A DNA stretch of 64,000 nt from Altererythrobacter sp. TH136 (lineage in GTDB: Bacteria > Pseudomonadota > Alphaproteobacteria > Sphingomonadales > Sphingomonadaceae), in the NCBI RefSeq assembly GCF_007065885.1, contig NZ_CP041409.1:992001-1056000 (forward strand), written 5' to 3'. The number at the start of each line of letters is the position of its first letter. Position 1 is the first letter of the stretch. Under the pieces are notes generated by a model. That model ran no database searches, had not been told where the DNA came from, and saw only the letters and a list, made by a program, of their open reading frames with translations. Shown here piece by piece: positions 7,249 to 16,118 of this stretch. The translations under genes were made by a program, and so were the position numbers.

Positions 7249-9038
7249 GCGCGACTTCTCCATGGGGGTGAGCCGGCGGCGCCTTCTTCAGGCACCAGTT
7301 CGGCGTCGGGGAATGCGGCGAAGGCGGCTTCAACCAGCGGATGCGCGCGCAGCTTCTGCGCGGCGGCATCGCGGTCCATCTGCTCGCGTTCGTAAAGCGT
7401 GGGCGCGCCGCCCTCGGCCACGCGCTCGACCTGCCAGCGCTCGCCCGTCAGCTCGAGCAGCGCCTGCCTGAGATCGGGAGCCAGATCGTCACTGAAGCCG
7501 GGCGCCAGCGCATACGTCAGCTGGCCCGCGACCACCTCGACCGGGCGCACCTGCATCTTGAGCTGCGAGGCGAGCTGCAGGCGGCCGATCTTGTTCTCGA
7601 TGTCATCGACCAACTGCGTCCAGTCGAGCGCGGCGGGTGCCACGGGCGCGGCATCGGCGCCAGCACTTGCAGAGGGCAACGCGGCGGCGCGCGCCGCCAT
7701 CTCCTCCAGCGATTTCGCCAGCGTGCCCGGGTCGGGCAGATCACTCGCATGGAGGGCGCGGAGCAGCGCCATCTGAGCCGCGACCAGCGGATCGGGCGCG
7801 GTGCGCACCTCGTCGTAGCCTTTGAGCAGAAGCTGCCACAGCCGGTGAAGCTGGCCGGGAGAGAGCCGCTCCGCCCACTCGTCGATCACGGCGCGTTCTT
7901 CGATGGTGGGCGCATCGGCGCCGCTGCCGCCGACCTGGCACACGGTAATGCGGTTGGTCAGTTCCATCAGGCTGCGCATCAGCGCCATCGGCTCGACGCC
8001 CAGCGCGTACTGGTCAGCGAGCGCGGTCAGCAGGCCCTTGGCATCGCCTTCGAGCAGGTGAGTGAACAACCGCCGCTGCGCGCTCTTGTCCGCCAGCCCG
8101 AGCATGTCGCGCACCCGCTCTGCGGTCACCATCGGTGCGTTGGTCGGCCCCTCGGTGTCGAGGTCGGCGTGGGCGATCGCCTGGTCGAGGATCGACAAGC
8201 CGTCGCGCACCGATCCTTCTGCTGCGCCGGCGATCAGGTGCAGCGCTTCGTCCTCCGCCTCGACGCCCTCCTGGCGGCAGATGCTGGCGAAATGCTGCTG
8301 AAGCAGCTCGGCGGAGATGCGCCGCAGGTCGAACCGCTGGGTCCGGCTAAGCACGGTGACCGGCAGCTTCTCGACCTCGGTGGTCGCGAACAGGAACTTC
8401 ACATGCGCGGGGGGTTCCTCAAGAGTCTTGAGCAAGGCGTTGAACGCATTGCGCGACAGCATGTGGACTTCGTCGACGATGTAGATCTTGTAGCGGGCGC
8501 TGACTGCCGCGTAGCGGACCGCCTCGATGATCTCGCGCACGTCGTCGACGCCGGTGTTGCTGGCCGCGTCCATCTCGATCACGTCGATGTGGCGCCCTTC
8601 GGCGATCGCGCGGCATGGCTCGCACTCTCCGCACGGGTCGATCGTCGGGCCGCCGGTGCCATCGGGGCCGATGCAGTTGAGCGCCTTGGCGATGAGCCGC
8701 GCGGTCGAAGTCTTGCCCACGCCGCGCACGCCGGTCATCAGGAACGCGTGCGCCAGCCGGTCGCGCTTGATCGCATTGGCCAGCGTGCGGACCATCGGTT
8801 CCTGCCCGATGAGCTCGCTGAAGGTCTGTGGCCGGTACTTCCGGGCGAGGACGCGATACGGCTGCGCTGCCGGAGAGGGTGCCGGCGCAGCTGCGGGTGC
8901 GGGTGCGGGCGTCGGGGCCGGCGCGGGATCGGCGAACATCGCGCTCTGACCCGCCGCTTCCAGCTCCGCCGCACTGGGGGCGCGGTCGGCATCGTCTTCG
9001 GGCGGGGTCTCGCCGAACATGTCCCCGGATTCGCTCAT
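7245..9038 (-). CDS. dnaX: DNA polymerase III subunits gamma and tau
   Basis: Clamp-loader ATPase of the replisome. After an acidic N-terminal tail comes a Pro/Ala-rich segment (about residues 37-60, PAPAPTPAPAPAAAPAPSP), then YRVLARKYRPQTFSELIGQ, the conserved start of the AAA+ domain. Walker A is GVRGVGKTS. The zinc-module cysteines include CGECEPC, Walker B is IVDEVHML, and FLFATTEVEKLPVTVLSRTQRFDLRR is the sensor region. At 597 residues it is full length for alphaproteobacterial tau. The N-terminal Ala/Pro extension is unlike E. coli DnaX. I see no A-rich slippery site, so a separate gamma form by frameshift is not supported by the sequence. Confidence 0.96.
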   Translation of the reverse strand: MSESGDMFGETPPEDDADRAPSAAELEAAGQSAMFADPAPAPTPAPAPAAAPAPSPAAQPYRVLARKYRPQTFSELIGQEPMVRTLANAIKRDRLAHAFLMTGVRGVGKTSTARLIAKALNCIGPDGTGGPTIDPCGECEPCRAIAEGRHIDVIEMDAASNTGVDDVREIIEAVRYAAVSARYKIYIVDEVHMLSRNAFNALLKTLEEPPAHVKFLFATTEVEKLPVTVLSRTQRFDLRRISAELLQQHFASICRQEGVEAEDEALHLIAGAAEGSVRDGLSILDQAIAHADLDTEGPTNAPMVTAERVRDMLGLADKSAQRRLFTHLLEGDAKGLLTALADQYALGVEPMALMRSLMELTNRITVCQVGGSGADAPTIEERAVIDEWAERLSPGQLHRLWQLLLKGYDEVRTAPDPLVAAQMALLRALHASDLPDPGTLAKSLEEMAARAAALPSASAGADAAPVAPAALDWTQLVDDIENKIGRLQLASQLKMQVRPVEVVAGQLTYALAPGFSDDLAPDLRQALLELTGERWQVERVAEGGAPTLYEREQMDRDAAAQKLRAHPLVEAAFAAFPDAELVPEEGAAGSPPWRSRA

Positions 9039-9083
9039 GAAGCGAAGCTAGGGGTTGAGGGGGCGAAAGTCATCGGATGAATG

Positions 9084-9180
9084 AGGAGGAGCCGGCCGAC
9101 CCGCCGCAACCCGTTGTGGCTGCTTCCTTCCGGACCTGACCAGGTTGGCGGACGCAAGCGTCCGACCGACTCCCGGGCGG
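9084..9180 (-). ncRNA. ffs: Signal recognition particle RNA, small bacterial type (4.5S RNA)
   Basis: Read on the minus strand, GGTCAGGTCCGGAAGGAAGC is the nearly invariant SRP RNA tetraloop and symmetric-loop region that binds Ffh. The flanks fold back on each other: a 5' segment GGAGTCGGTC pairs with the 3' GGCCGGCTCC. The ends are estimated from this pairing and may be off by a few bases. It lies directly upstream of dnaX on the same strand, as in many alphaproteobacteria. Confidence 0.93.
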
Positions 9181-9181
9181 G

Positions 9182-9210
9182 CATATGGAGTCTTCGTGGT
9201 GTTTTGTCCA
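9182..9210 (-). promoter_or_regulatory. Candidate promoter for the SRP RNA
   Basis: On the minus strand TGGACA (9205-9210) and CATATG (9182-9187) are separated by exactly 17 bases and end right before the start of the SRP RNA. TGGACA differs from the -35 consensus at one base; the -10 matches at three positions. Position relative to the RNA end is the main support. Confidence 0.4.
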
Positions 9211-9268
9211 GCCGTCCGGCTGGCCACGGTGCCGGCGCGAAGTCATCCGCAGATGATCGGTCCGCGCA

Positions 9269-9547
9269 CTAACGAAAGTTGTCGGCGTAGGCCTGCAGCT
9301 TCAGCCGCTTGGGCGGGGTCGGCTGGACCCGCGCGGGGATGCCGTATTTGTCGGCATAGGCGGTCGCTTCCGCTACGCTGGCGAAGGTCAGCACCACCTG
9401 GCTCTGGGTATCGGACCCACCGGCCCAGCCCATCAGCGGGTCGGGCCGGTGGGCTTCGGTGCTTTCAAATTCGAGCACCCATTCTGCAGTCCGTGCCTTG
9501 CCGGACTGCATCGTGCTTTTGGGACGTTGGTAAATACGTGCTGCCAT
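9269..9547 (-). CDS. NDUFS4-like accessory subunit of respiratory complex I
   Basis: A 92-residue protein of the ETC complex I subunit family, homologous to mitochondrial NDUFS4 (18 kDa subunit). Family hallmarks seen: ARIYQRPKSTMQSGKA, WVLEFE, DPLMGWAGGSDTQSQV, the FASVAEATAYADKYGI helix and a C-terminal YADNFR. In mitochondria this subunit stabilises the NADH-oxidising arm; in alphaproteobacteria it copurifies with complex I. It is encoded away from any nuo operon here, next to the SRP RNA and hrpB. ATG at 9545-9547. Confidence 0.9.
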   Translation of the reverse strand: MAARIYQRPKSTMQSGKARTAEWVLEFESTEAHRPDPLMGWAGGSDTQSQVVLTFASVAEATAYADKYGIPARVQPTPPKRLKLQAYADNFR

Positions 9548-9565
9548 GATGCTTTGCGTCCTAGA

Positions 9566-12019
9566 TCAGCTTTGGGAGCGGGAAAAGGCATTCTTGGTCT
9601 TGAGGCTGGGCTTTTCCGCCCACGGTTCGTCCGGCCAGCGGTGCCTGGGATAGCGGCCCTTCATCTCCTTCTTCACGTCCTTCCAACTGCCGCGCCAGAA
9701 GCCCGGCAGATCGCGGGTGGACTGAAGCGGGCGCCCGGCGGGGCTGGTGAGCTTGAGCAGCAGCGGCGTGGTTCCGATCATCGGATGCACTTCCAGCCCG
9801 AACAGCGCCTGGACCCGAACCTCGACACTGGGCGCGTCGTCGCCGGCGTAGTCGATCGCATGGCTGGTGCCCGCGGGACTGGTGAATTCAGCCGGGGCAT
9901 AGCGTTCCAGGTCCATTCGCTGCTGATAGGTCAGCCGATTGTGCAGCGCTTGGCGGATCGCCGCGGGATCGAGTTTGCGCAGCGAGTTCAACGCCCCGGC
10001 GATGTCGCCCAGCCAGTCTTCGGCATCGGCCTTGAGCGCGGGCTCCGACAGCGCCTCGATCCCGGCATACCGCGCCCGTGCGAGCAGGGTGCGGCACGCC
10101 GGCGACAGCGGCAGCGCCGCCAGCCCTTCCCGGCGAAAATGGTCGACCAGCAGCGCGATTACCGCGCCCTGGGCCGCCGACGGGTCGTGCCCGCGCGACA
10201 GTACGATGGCACCCAGCCGCCGCTCGCGCACCGGCTCGGCCGCCTCCCGCTCGGCGATCCAGCGGACGTGGCAGCGCTCCTCGATCCGGTGGTCCAGCCA
10301 GCGGGTCAGTTCGGCATACGGCAGTTCGATCGCGGCGGTGATCCGTGCCCCTTGCGCCGAGCCTTGCGCGTCGCCGATCGCCAGCCATTCGGCGCCCGCG
10401 AGGGGGGACGTCCGCTCCAGGCGGTAAGCGCGCCCGCCGGCGGAGAGCCATTCTTCCGCATCCGGGCCCCGCCGCCGCGCCACCCGGTCGGGGAAGCCCT
10501 CCGCCAGCAGCACCCCGGCAGTCGGCGCATTGGCAGCGGCGTCTTGGCCGGTCAGCTCCTCGGCGCGGCGCGCCCAGCGGGCGGCGAGCTTGCGCGCTGC
10601 GGTGGCGGAGGGCGAGCGGTCGCCCCGCCAGCGGGAAAGGCGCTGGGCCAGGTCCTCACCCCGCCCGCCCAGTCCCCGCTCCTGCAGCAGCAGCGCCAGT
10701 TCGGCGCCATCGCGCGCAGCCCCGTTCTGCGCTGCGAACAGCACCATGTGCGCTGGGCCAGGGGCCATCGCCAGTTGCGCCATCGCGCGGCCGTGTGCGG
10801 TGATGCGCCCGTCCCCGCCGATCGCGCCCAAGCTCGCCAAGGCACTTCTCGCGGCAGCCACTGCGGCGGGGGGCGGCGGATCAAGCCACGGCAGGCCCGC
10901 CGGATCGGCCGCGCCCCATTGGGCAAGCGCCAGCACCAGTGGCGCAAGGTCGGCGGTGAGCATCTCGGGCGCCTGGAACGCCGGACGGCCAGCGTGCGCG
11001 GCGGCTTCCCACAGGCGATAGGCGACCCCCGGCCCCTGCCGCGCCGCGCGGCCGGCGCGCTGGGCGGCGGCGGCCTGGCTCGCCCGGCTGGTAACCAGGT
11101 GTGTGGTTCCGGCTGCCTTGTCGAACGCAGCGCCGCGGGCCAGCCCGCTGTCGACCACCACCGACACGCCGTCGAGCGTGAGCGAGGTTTCAGCGATGCT
11201 GGTCGCCAGCACGATCCTGCGTCGTCCCTGCGGATCGCGGCGGATCGCGGCGCGCTGGGCAGCGGGTTCGACCTGGCCATGAAGCGGCAGGATCGGCGTA
11301 TCGGCAAGGCGCGGCTCGAGCCGCTCGCGCACCCGTTCGATCTCCCCTACCCCCGGCAGGAAAGCGAGCAGGTCGCCCTCGGTTTCGCGCCATGCCTGCA
11401 TGACCGCGTCCGCCATCGCATCCTCGATGCGCTTGGCGGGAGCCGATCCCAGCCACCTGATTTCCAGTGGAAAGGCCTTGCCCGCGCTCTCGATCACCGG
11501 CGTACCGAGGCCGATCAGATCGGCGAAGCGCGCGCCGTCGATGGTCGCGGACATGACCACCACCCGCAGATCCTCGCGCAGCACCGCGCGCGTTTCCAGC
11601 GCCAGCGCCAGGCCAAGGTCACCGTCGAGATGCCGTTCGTGCGCTTCATCGAATAGCAGCGCCGAAACGCCCGATAGCTCGGCATCGTCGAGCAGCCGAT
11701 TGACCAGGATCGCCTCGGTCACGACCAGGATGCGGGTGCGCGCGGATTGCTTGCTGTCGAGCCGGGTGAGGTAACCGACCGTCTCGCCCGCCTTCTCGCC
11801 CATCAGCTCCGCCATCCGCTCGGCAGCGGCGCGGGCGGCCACCCGGCGGGGCGAAGTGACGATGACCTGTCCGGTGCACCATGGCTGACCGAGCAGCGCG
11901 GGCGCGACGGCAGTGGTCTTGCCGGCACCGGGGGGAGCGATCAGCACGGCTCCGGTTCGTTCGCGCAGCGCCGCGAGGAGATCGGGCAGCACCGCGTCGA
12001 TGGGCAGATCGGCGCTCAT
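9566..12019 (-). CDS. hrpB: ATP-dependent helicase HrpB (DEAH-box)
   Basis: DEAH/RHA-type RNA helicase homologue of 817 residues. Motif I is APPGAGKTT near residue 30, motif Ia TSPRRVAARAAAER, motif II DEAHERHLDGD, motif III MSATIDG, and motif VI QRAGRAARQGPG. A helicase-associated HA2 domain and the HrpB-specific C-terminal domain follow, ending with the PRHRWPDEPW stretch typical of the family. Its physiological RNA substrate is poorly defined in bacteria. ATG at 12017-12019. It is 18 bases upstream of the NDUFS4-like gene on the same strand. Confidence 0.94.
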   Translation of the reverse strand: MSADLPIDAVLPDLLAALRERTGAVLIAPPGAGKTTAVAPALLGQPWCTGQVIVTSPRRVAARAAAERMAELMGEKAGETVGYLTRLDSKQSARTRILVVTEAILVNRLLDDAELSGVSALLFDEAHERHLDGDLGLALALETRAVLREDLRVVVMSATIDGARFADLIGLGTPVIESAGKAFPLEIRWLGSAPAKRIEDAMADAVMQAWRETEGDLLAFLPGVGEIERVRERLEPRLADTPILPLHGQVEPAAQRAAIRRDPQGRRRIVLATSIAETSLTLDGVSVVVDSGLARGAAFDKAAGTTHLVTSRASQAAAAQRAGRAARQGPGVAYRLWEAAAHAGRPAFQAPEMLTADLAPLVLALAQWGAADPAGLPWLDPPPPAAVAAARSALASLGAIGGDGRITAHGRAMAQLAMAPGPAHMVLFAAQNGAARDGAELALLLQERGLGGRGEDLAQRLSRWRGDRSPSATAARKLAARWARRAEELTGQDAAANAPTAGVLLAEGFPDRVARRRGPDAEEWLSAGGRAYRLERTSPLAGAEWLAIGDAQGSAQGARITAAIELPYAELTRWLDHRIEERCHVRWIAEREAAEPVRERRLGAIVLSRGHDPSAAQGAVIALLVDHFRREGLAALPLSPACRTLLARARYAGIEALSEPALKADAEDWLGDIAGALNSLRKLDPAAIRQALHNRLTYQQRMDLERYAPAEFTSPAGTSHAIDYAGDDAPSVEVRVQALFGLEVHPMIGTTPLLLKLTSPAGRPLQSTRDLPGFWRGSWKDVKKEMKGRYPRHRWPDEPWAEKPSLKTKNAFSRSQS

Positions 12020-12126
12020 CGACCTGGCCTACCCACCCTGCCGTTCGAGCGGAAGCTGGGACTGGTTGCGGCGATCACATGCATCGGGGAATGAAGCCCC
12101 GCCTTCTCATGGGGCAACGCAGAGGT

Positions 12127-13146
12127 TCAGTACCCGCGCGCCACCGCGAACTGGGCGGCCTGGGTCATGGCCCGCCGCGCTGCGCCGTCGGGAAAGATCG
12201 ACAGCGCATCGATCGCGCGCTGGGCGAAGTGGCGCGCCCGCTCGCGCGTGGCCTCCAGCGCCTGATGCTGCGCGATCAGCCGGGTGGCTTCGGCGAGCGC
12301 CTCGTCGCCGCCGCGATGGCCGGCGATGGCCGCCTGCCAGAACTTGCGCTCAACCTCGCTGCCGCGGGCATAGGCGAGGATCACCGGCAGGGTCATCTTG
12401 CCTTCGCGGAAGTCGTCGCCCCGCGCCTTGCCCATGGTGCTGGCATCGGAATCGTAGTCGATCGCGTCGTCGACCAGCTGGAATGCGATGCCGAGGTTGC
12501 GGCCGTAATCGTCGAGCGCCTGCTCGCGCCGGTCGTCGCATTCGGCCACGACCGCCGCGATCCGGCTGGCAGCCGCAAACAGCGCTGCCGTCTTCGCGCC
12601 GATGATCGCGAGGTAGCGTTCCTCGCTCGTTTCGATCTGGCGCTGGGCGGTCAGCTGGTCGACCTCGCCCTCGGCAATCACCGCGCTGGCATTGGACAGT
12701 ATCTTCAGGACCTTGAGGCTGCCGTCCTCGACCATCAGCTCGAACGCGCGGCTGAACAGGAAATCGCCCACCAGCACGGTCGCCGGATTGCCGAAGATGA
12801 TGTTGGCCGCCGCCTTGCCGCGGCGCAGGTCGCTGCCGTCCACCACATCATCGTGCAGGAGGGTTGCGGTGTGGATGAATTCGACCGCGGCGGCGAGCTT
12901 GTGATGCCGCGCGCCGTTATATCCCACCAGCTCGGCCCCCGCGAGCGTCAGCATGGGCCGCAGCCGCTTGCCCCCGCCCGAAATCAGGTGGCCCGCCAAC
13001 GCCGGGATCAGCGGAATCTTCGACTGCATGCGGTCGAGGATCACGGCATTGACCGCGTTCATGCCGGGCGCGGTCAGCGCAAGGATGGGGTCGAGGGACG
13101 GCGTCTCGCCTGCGTGTCGCTTCAGCGGGACGATGTCGGCGCTCAT
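12127..13146 (-). CDS. ispB: Polyprenyl diphosphate synthase (octaprenyl/decaprenyl type, ubiquinone side chain)
   Basis: Trans-prenyltransferase that extends farnesyl diphosphate with isopentenyl diphosphate to make the ubiquinone tail. The first Asp-rich motif is LLHDDVVDGSDLRRG and the second is QLVDDAIDYD; GGGKRLRPML and GKMTLPVI are also family marks. Chain length cannot be read reliably; decaprenyl (Q10) is usual in this group. The ATG at 13144-13146 is chosen; an ATG at 13158 and a TTG at 13182 are in frame, and none has a good ribosome site. It diverges from chorismate mutase across 67 bases. ubiA, the enzyme that uses its product, is elsewhere in the window (52978-53898). Confidence 0.92.
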   Translation of the reverse strand: MSADIVPLKRHAGETPSLDPILALTAPGMNAVNAVILDRMQSKIPLIPALAGHLISGGGKRLRPMLTLAGAELVGYNGARHHKLAAAVEFIHTATLLHDDVVDGSDLRRGKAAANIIFGNPATVLVGDFLFSRAFELMVEDGSLKVLKILSNASAVIAEGEVDQLTAQRQIETSEERYLAIIGAKTAALFAAASRIAAVVAECDDRREQALDDYGRNLGIAFQLVDDAIDYDSDASTMGKARGDDFREGKMTLPVILAYARGSEVERKFWQAAIAGHRGGDEALAEATRLIAQHQALEATRERARHFAQRAIDALSIFPDGAARRAMTQAAQFAVARGY

Positions 13147-13213
13147 GGCGCGCGACATGGGGGGCTGGACCACGCTTGGCAAGCCGGGAATCGCCGCTAT
13201 CGTGCGCCGCCAG

Positions 13214-13504
13214 ATGACCGACGCCCCCGATCCCGTGCTGGCCGCTTATCGCAAGAGCATCGACAATTTCGATGCCGCGCTGATCCATATCCTGGCCGAA
13301 CGGTTCCGCATCACGCAGGCGGTCGGCGAATACAAGGCGCACGCCCAGTTGCCCCCGGCCGATCCCGCGCGGGAGGCGGCGCAGATCCAGCGCCTGCGCA
13401 CGCTGGCGGAAGAGGCGCAGCTCGATCCCGAATTCAGCGAAAAGTTCATCCGCTTCGTGATCGACGAGGTGATCCGGCACCACGAACAGGCGCGCGAAGC
13501 GTAG
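13214..13504 (+). CDS. Chorismate mutase (AroQ-alpha class)
   Basis: A 96-residue all-helical chorismate mutase that turns chorismate into prephenate for phenylalanine and tyrosine synthesis. Visible marks are the N-terminal helix with YRKSIDNFDAALIHILAERF, the active-site AVGEYKA region, and the C-terminal EFIRFVIDE-like stretch (FIRFVIDEVIRHHEQ). The frame opens further upstream, but the ATG at 13214 begins where monofunctional alphaproteobacterial enzymes begin. It converges on the histidine kinase gene 24 bases away. Confidence 0.9.
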   Translation: MTDAPDPVLAAYRKSIDNFDAALIHILAERFRITQAVGEYKAHAQLPPADPAREAAQIQRLRTLAEEAQLDPEFSEKFIRFVIDEVIRHHEQAREA

Positions 13505-13528
13505 CTCCCCGGCCCGTTACCCAGCGCG

Positions 13529-14893
13529 TTATCCGGCCCTGGGCAGGATTAGCCGGACCAGCAGGCCGCCTAGATCCTCGCTCTCGCCCAGCGTCACCCC
13601 GCCGCCATAGATTTCCGCCACATCGCGCACGATCGCGAGGCCGAGGCCAGTACCAGGCTTGCCGGTGTCGAGCCGCGCCCCGCGTGCGAAGATGCGGTCG
13701 CGCTCGGCATCGGGGATGCCCATGCCGTCGTCCTCCACCCAGATGACGCAGGCGGCGTCTTCCGGTTCGGCATCCACGGTCACGAACACGCTGCCCCCGC
13801 CGTACTTGGCGGCGTTTTCGATCAGATTGCCTAGAATTTCATCGAGGTCCTGCCGTTCGATGGCGACCGTGGCCCCGCGGTTGCCATCAAGATCGAAGCG
13901 CACTTCGGGATACAGCCGCTCGACCGCACGACGCACCGCTTCGGCGCTTTCGCACACCGGCGTCCGCGCGTGGCCGACAGCGCGGCGGCCCACGGCGCGC
14001 GCGCGGGCGAGGTGGTGATCGACATGGCGGCGGATCGTGCCCGCCTCGCGGATCACCGTGTCGGCAAGGTCGGGCGACTTGGCGGTGGCCGCGTTGTTGA
14101 TCACCGTCAGCGGGGTCTTCAGCGCATGCGCGAGATTGCCGGCGTGCGTGCGCGCTTCCTCTGCCTGCTTTTCCGAATGGGCGAGGAGGGCGTTGAGCTC
14201 CTCCACCAAGGGGCGCACTTCCTGCGGCAGCGGGTCGGCGACCCGGTTGATGCCGGTGGTGCGCATGTGCTGGATGGCGATCCGCACCCGGCGCAAGGGG
14301 CTGAGGCCATACCAGGTCTGCAGCGCCGCCATCAGGAATAGGCCCAGCCCCAGGATCGCGAAGCTCCACACCAGGATCGAGCGGATGCGCTGGATCTGCT
14401 CGTCGAGCTGCACGCGTGCCGAAGCGACGGTGAAGGTCCAGCGCGCATCGCTGAAGGGCAGCGTGACGGTACGCTCGATCACGCGCAGCGGCTCATCGGG
14501 AAACTGGGCGCTGTCGTAGAAGTGCGGCATCGAATCGACGTGGTCGGGCCGGGTGGCGAGGGTCTTGTCCCACAGCGAGCGTGAGGGATACCCCTCCTGC
14601 CCCTGCGCGCTGATCTGGAAATAGAGGCCGCTATTCGGTTCGAGGAAGCGCGGTTCGCCGATGGTGCGGTTGAAATAAACCTCGCCGTCCGGGCCGATCT
14701 CGGCCGACACCAGCATGGAATTCAGCAGGTATTCGAGCTGATCGTCGAAATTGCTCTCCACCAGATTGGTCAGCGTCCGGTCGAGCGCAAAACCGCCGCC
14801 GACCAGCAGCAGCGCGATCCACCCGAACGCGATCAGCATCATCCGGCGCGCCAGGCTGCCGGTGTGCGGGACGTGCGCCGGCTCCGCGCTCAC
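13529..14893 (-). CDS. Sensor histidine kinase (PhoQ-like, two-component system)
   Basis: Inner-membrane sensor kinase, 454 residues from the chosen GTG. Two membrane helices (about 18-37 and 173-193) bracket a periplasmic domain of roughly 135 residues. The H-box HALKTPLTVINN carries the phospho-acceptor near residue 256; NLIENAAKYG, DDGMGIP and GTGLGLAIVRD are the N, G1 and G2 boxes. The GTG at 14893 has GGAG five bases upstream and falls after the response regulator stop. The ATG at 15007 would overlap the regulator by 71 bases and add a disordered Pro/Ala tail. It is the last gene of a PepSY / regulator / kinase operon. Confidence 0.92.
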   Translation of the reverse strand: MSAEPAHVPHTGSLARRMMLIAFGWIALLLVGGGFALDRTLTNLVESNFDDQLEYLLNSMLVSAEIGPDGEVYFNRTIGEPRFLEPNSGLYFQISAQGQEGYPSRSLWDKTLATRPDHVDSMPHFYDSAQFPDEPLRVIERTVTLPFSDARWTFTVASARVQLDEQIQRIRSILVWSFAILGLGLFLMAALQTWYGLSPLRRVRIAIQHMRTTGINRVADPLPQEVRPLVEELNALLAHSEKQAEEARTHAGNLAHALKTPLTVINNAATAKSPDLADTVIREAGTIRRHVDHHLARARAVGRRAVGHARTPVCESAEAVRRAVERLYPEVRFDLDGNRGATVAIERQDLDEILGNLIENAAKYGGGSVFVTVDAEPEDAACVIWVEDDGMGIPDAERDRIFARGARLDTGKPGTGLGLAIVRDVAEIYGGGVTLGESEDLGGLLVRLILPRAG

Positions 14894-14936
14894 CGGCGCT
14901 CCGGACGCAGGATGGCCCGCGTCCTGGACGGCCGGC

Positions 14937-15617
14937 TCAGTTGGCGCGCGGCTGGCCGTCGGGATCGTCGAGGCTGTATCCAAGACCGCGGATCGTGGTG
15001 ATGACATCCGCGCCCAGTTTCTTGCGGATACGGGTGACGAAGACTTCGATCGTGTTGGAATCGCGATCGAAGTCCTGATCGTAGATATGTTCGATCAGCT
15101 CGGTGCGGCTGACGACCTTGCCCTTGTGATGCATCAGGTACGACAGCAGCTTGTATTCCTGCGCGGTCAGCTTGACCGGCTCCCCGGCTAGGGTGACCCG
15201 ACCCGAACGGGTGTCGAGCCGGACCGGCCCCGCGGTCAGTTCGCTGGACGTGTTGCCCGATGCGCGGCGGATCAGCGCCCGCAGCCGGGCGATCAGTTCT
15301 TCCGTCTGGAACGGCTTGGCAAGGTAATCGTCGGCCCCGGCATCGAGGCCGGCGACCTTGTCCGACCAGCTGTCGCGCGCGGTCAGGACCAGGACCGGGA
15401 ATTTGCGCCCCTCTTTCCGCCACATGCCGAGCACGGTCAGGCCGTCGATCTCGGGCAGGCCTAGGTCGAGGATCACCGCGTCGTATTCCTCGGTCGCGCC
15501 CAGGAAATGACCGTCTTCCCCGTCCGTCGACAGGTCCACGGCATAGCCGGTCTGTTCCAGCGTGGATTTGAGCTGCTTGCCGAGAGTGGGCTCGTCCTCG
15601 ACGATCAGGATGCGCAT
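14937..15617 (-). CDS. OmpR/PhoB-family response regulator
   Basis: A 226-residue two-domain regulator, partner of the downstream kinase. Receiver domain MRILIVEDEPTLGKQL, phospho-accepting Asp51 in VILDLGLPE, Thr in VLTARDS and Lys in YLAKPFQTEEL. The winged-helix output domain contains LTAQEYKLLSYLMHHKGKVVSRTELIEHIYD and SNTIEVFVTRIRKKLG. The frame opens upstream, but the ATG at 15615-15617 begins exactly at the receiver. GGGGATCA lies upstream. Target genes are not identifiable here; the PepSY gene just ahead is a plausible one. Confidence 0.95.
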   Translation of the reverse strand: MRILIVEDEPTLGKQLKSTLEQTGYAVDLSTDGEDGHFLGATEEYDAVILDLGLPEIDGLTVLGMWRKEGRKFPVLVLTARDSWSDKVAGLDAGADDYLAKPFQTEELIARLRALIRRASGNTSSELTAGPVRLDTRSGRVTLAGEPVKLTAQEYKLLSYLMHHKGKVVSRTELIEHIYDQDFDRDSNTIEVFVTRIRKKLGADVITTIRGLGYSLDDPDGQPRAN

Positions 15618-15712
15618 GGGCGAGTGATCCCCTGTGTGTTCTATCTTGCCGCCGCGATGTGGGCGCAAGACATGAACGCGTCAACCGAGCGCGCGGTTTC
15701 CGAACCGTCGCC

Positions 15713-16036
15713 TCAGCGGGTGACGCCCAGCACCCGGCCGGTCCGCGCATCGACATCGACGTAGGTCACGTGGCCCTTCTGGTCGATGAACTTCAGGCGG
15801 TACGCCATCGCGGTCGCGTCGTACGCCGGACCCAGATACTGCTGCCTGTCCATCGTGGGGACCACGCGGCTTTCGATCTGCCGCAAGCTGAGCACGTTGC
15901 CCGCACGCATTTCCTTGCGCGCTTCGCCCTGGTCATTGCGCTGGGCCAGAGCGGGCGCAGCCGGCGCAAGCAGCGCAGTCACGGCAAGCGCGGGGGCGAG
16001 CATAAGGGCGAGAAGAGAGGCGACCGGCTTGTTCAT
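15713..16036 (-). CDS. PepSY domain exported protein
   Basis: A 107-residue protein with a signal peptide (MNKPVASLLALMLAPALAVTALL, cleaved near APALA-QRND) followed by one PepSY fold: EARKEMRAGNVLSLRQIESRV then YLGPAYDATAMAYRLKFID and VTYVDVDARTGRVLGV. PepSY domains bind or inhibit peptidases, and single-domain copies are often encoded with PhoPQ-like two-component systems as envelope stress outputs. Here it is the first gene ahead of the response regulator, 95 bases away. ATG at 16034-16036; an upstream extension in the same frame lacks a signal peptide. Confidence 0.88.
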   Translation of the reverse strand: MNKPVASLLALMLAPALAVTALLAPAAPALAQRNDQGEARKEMRAGNVLSLRQIESRVVPTMDRQQYLGPAYDATAMAYRLKFIDQKGHVTYVDVDARTGRVLGVTR

Positions 16037-16118
16037 GATGCCGACCTGATTACAGCCGGTGCATTGAACAACCCGTGAATGTCGCCTCCCCACGCTGTTC
16101 AGGTGGGCGCTGCCCGAC

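Noticed and set aside
7245-9038. Programmed frameshift in dnaX producing gamma
   Set aside because: No A-rich slippery heptamer with a downstream hairpin could be seen in this GC-rich gene.
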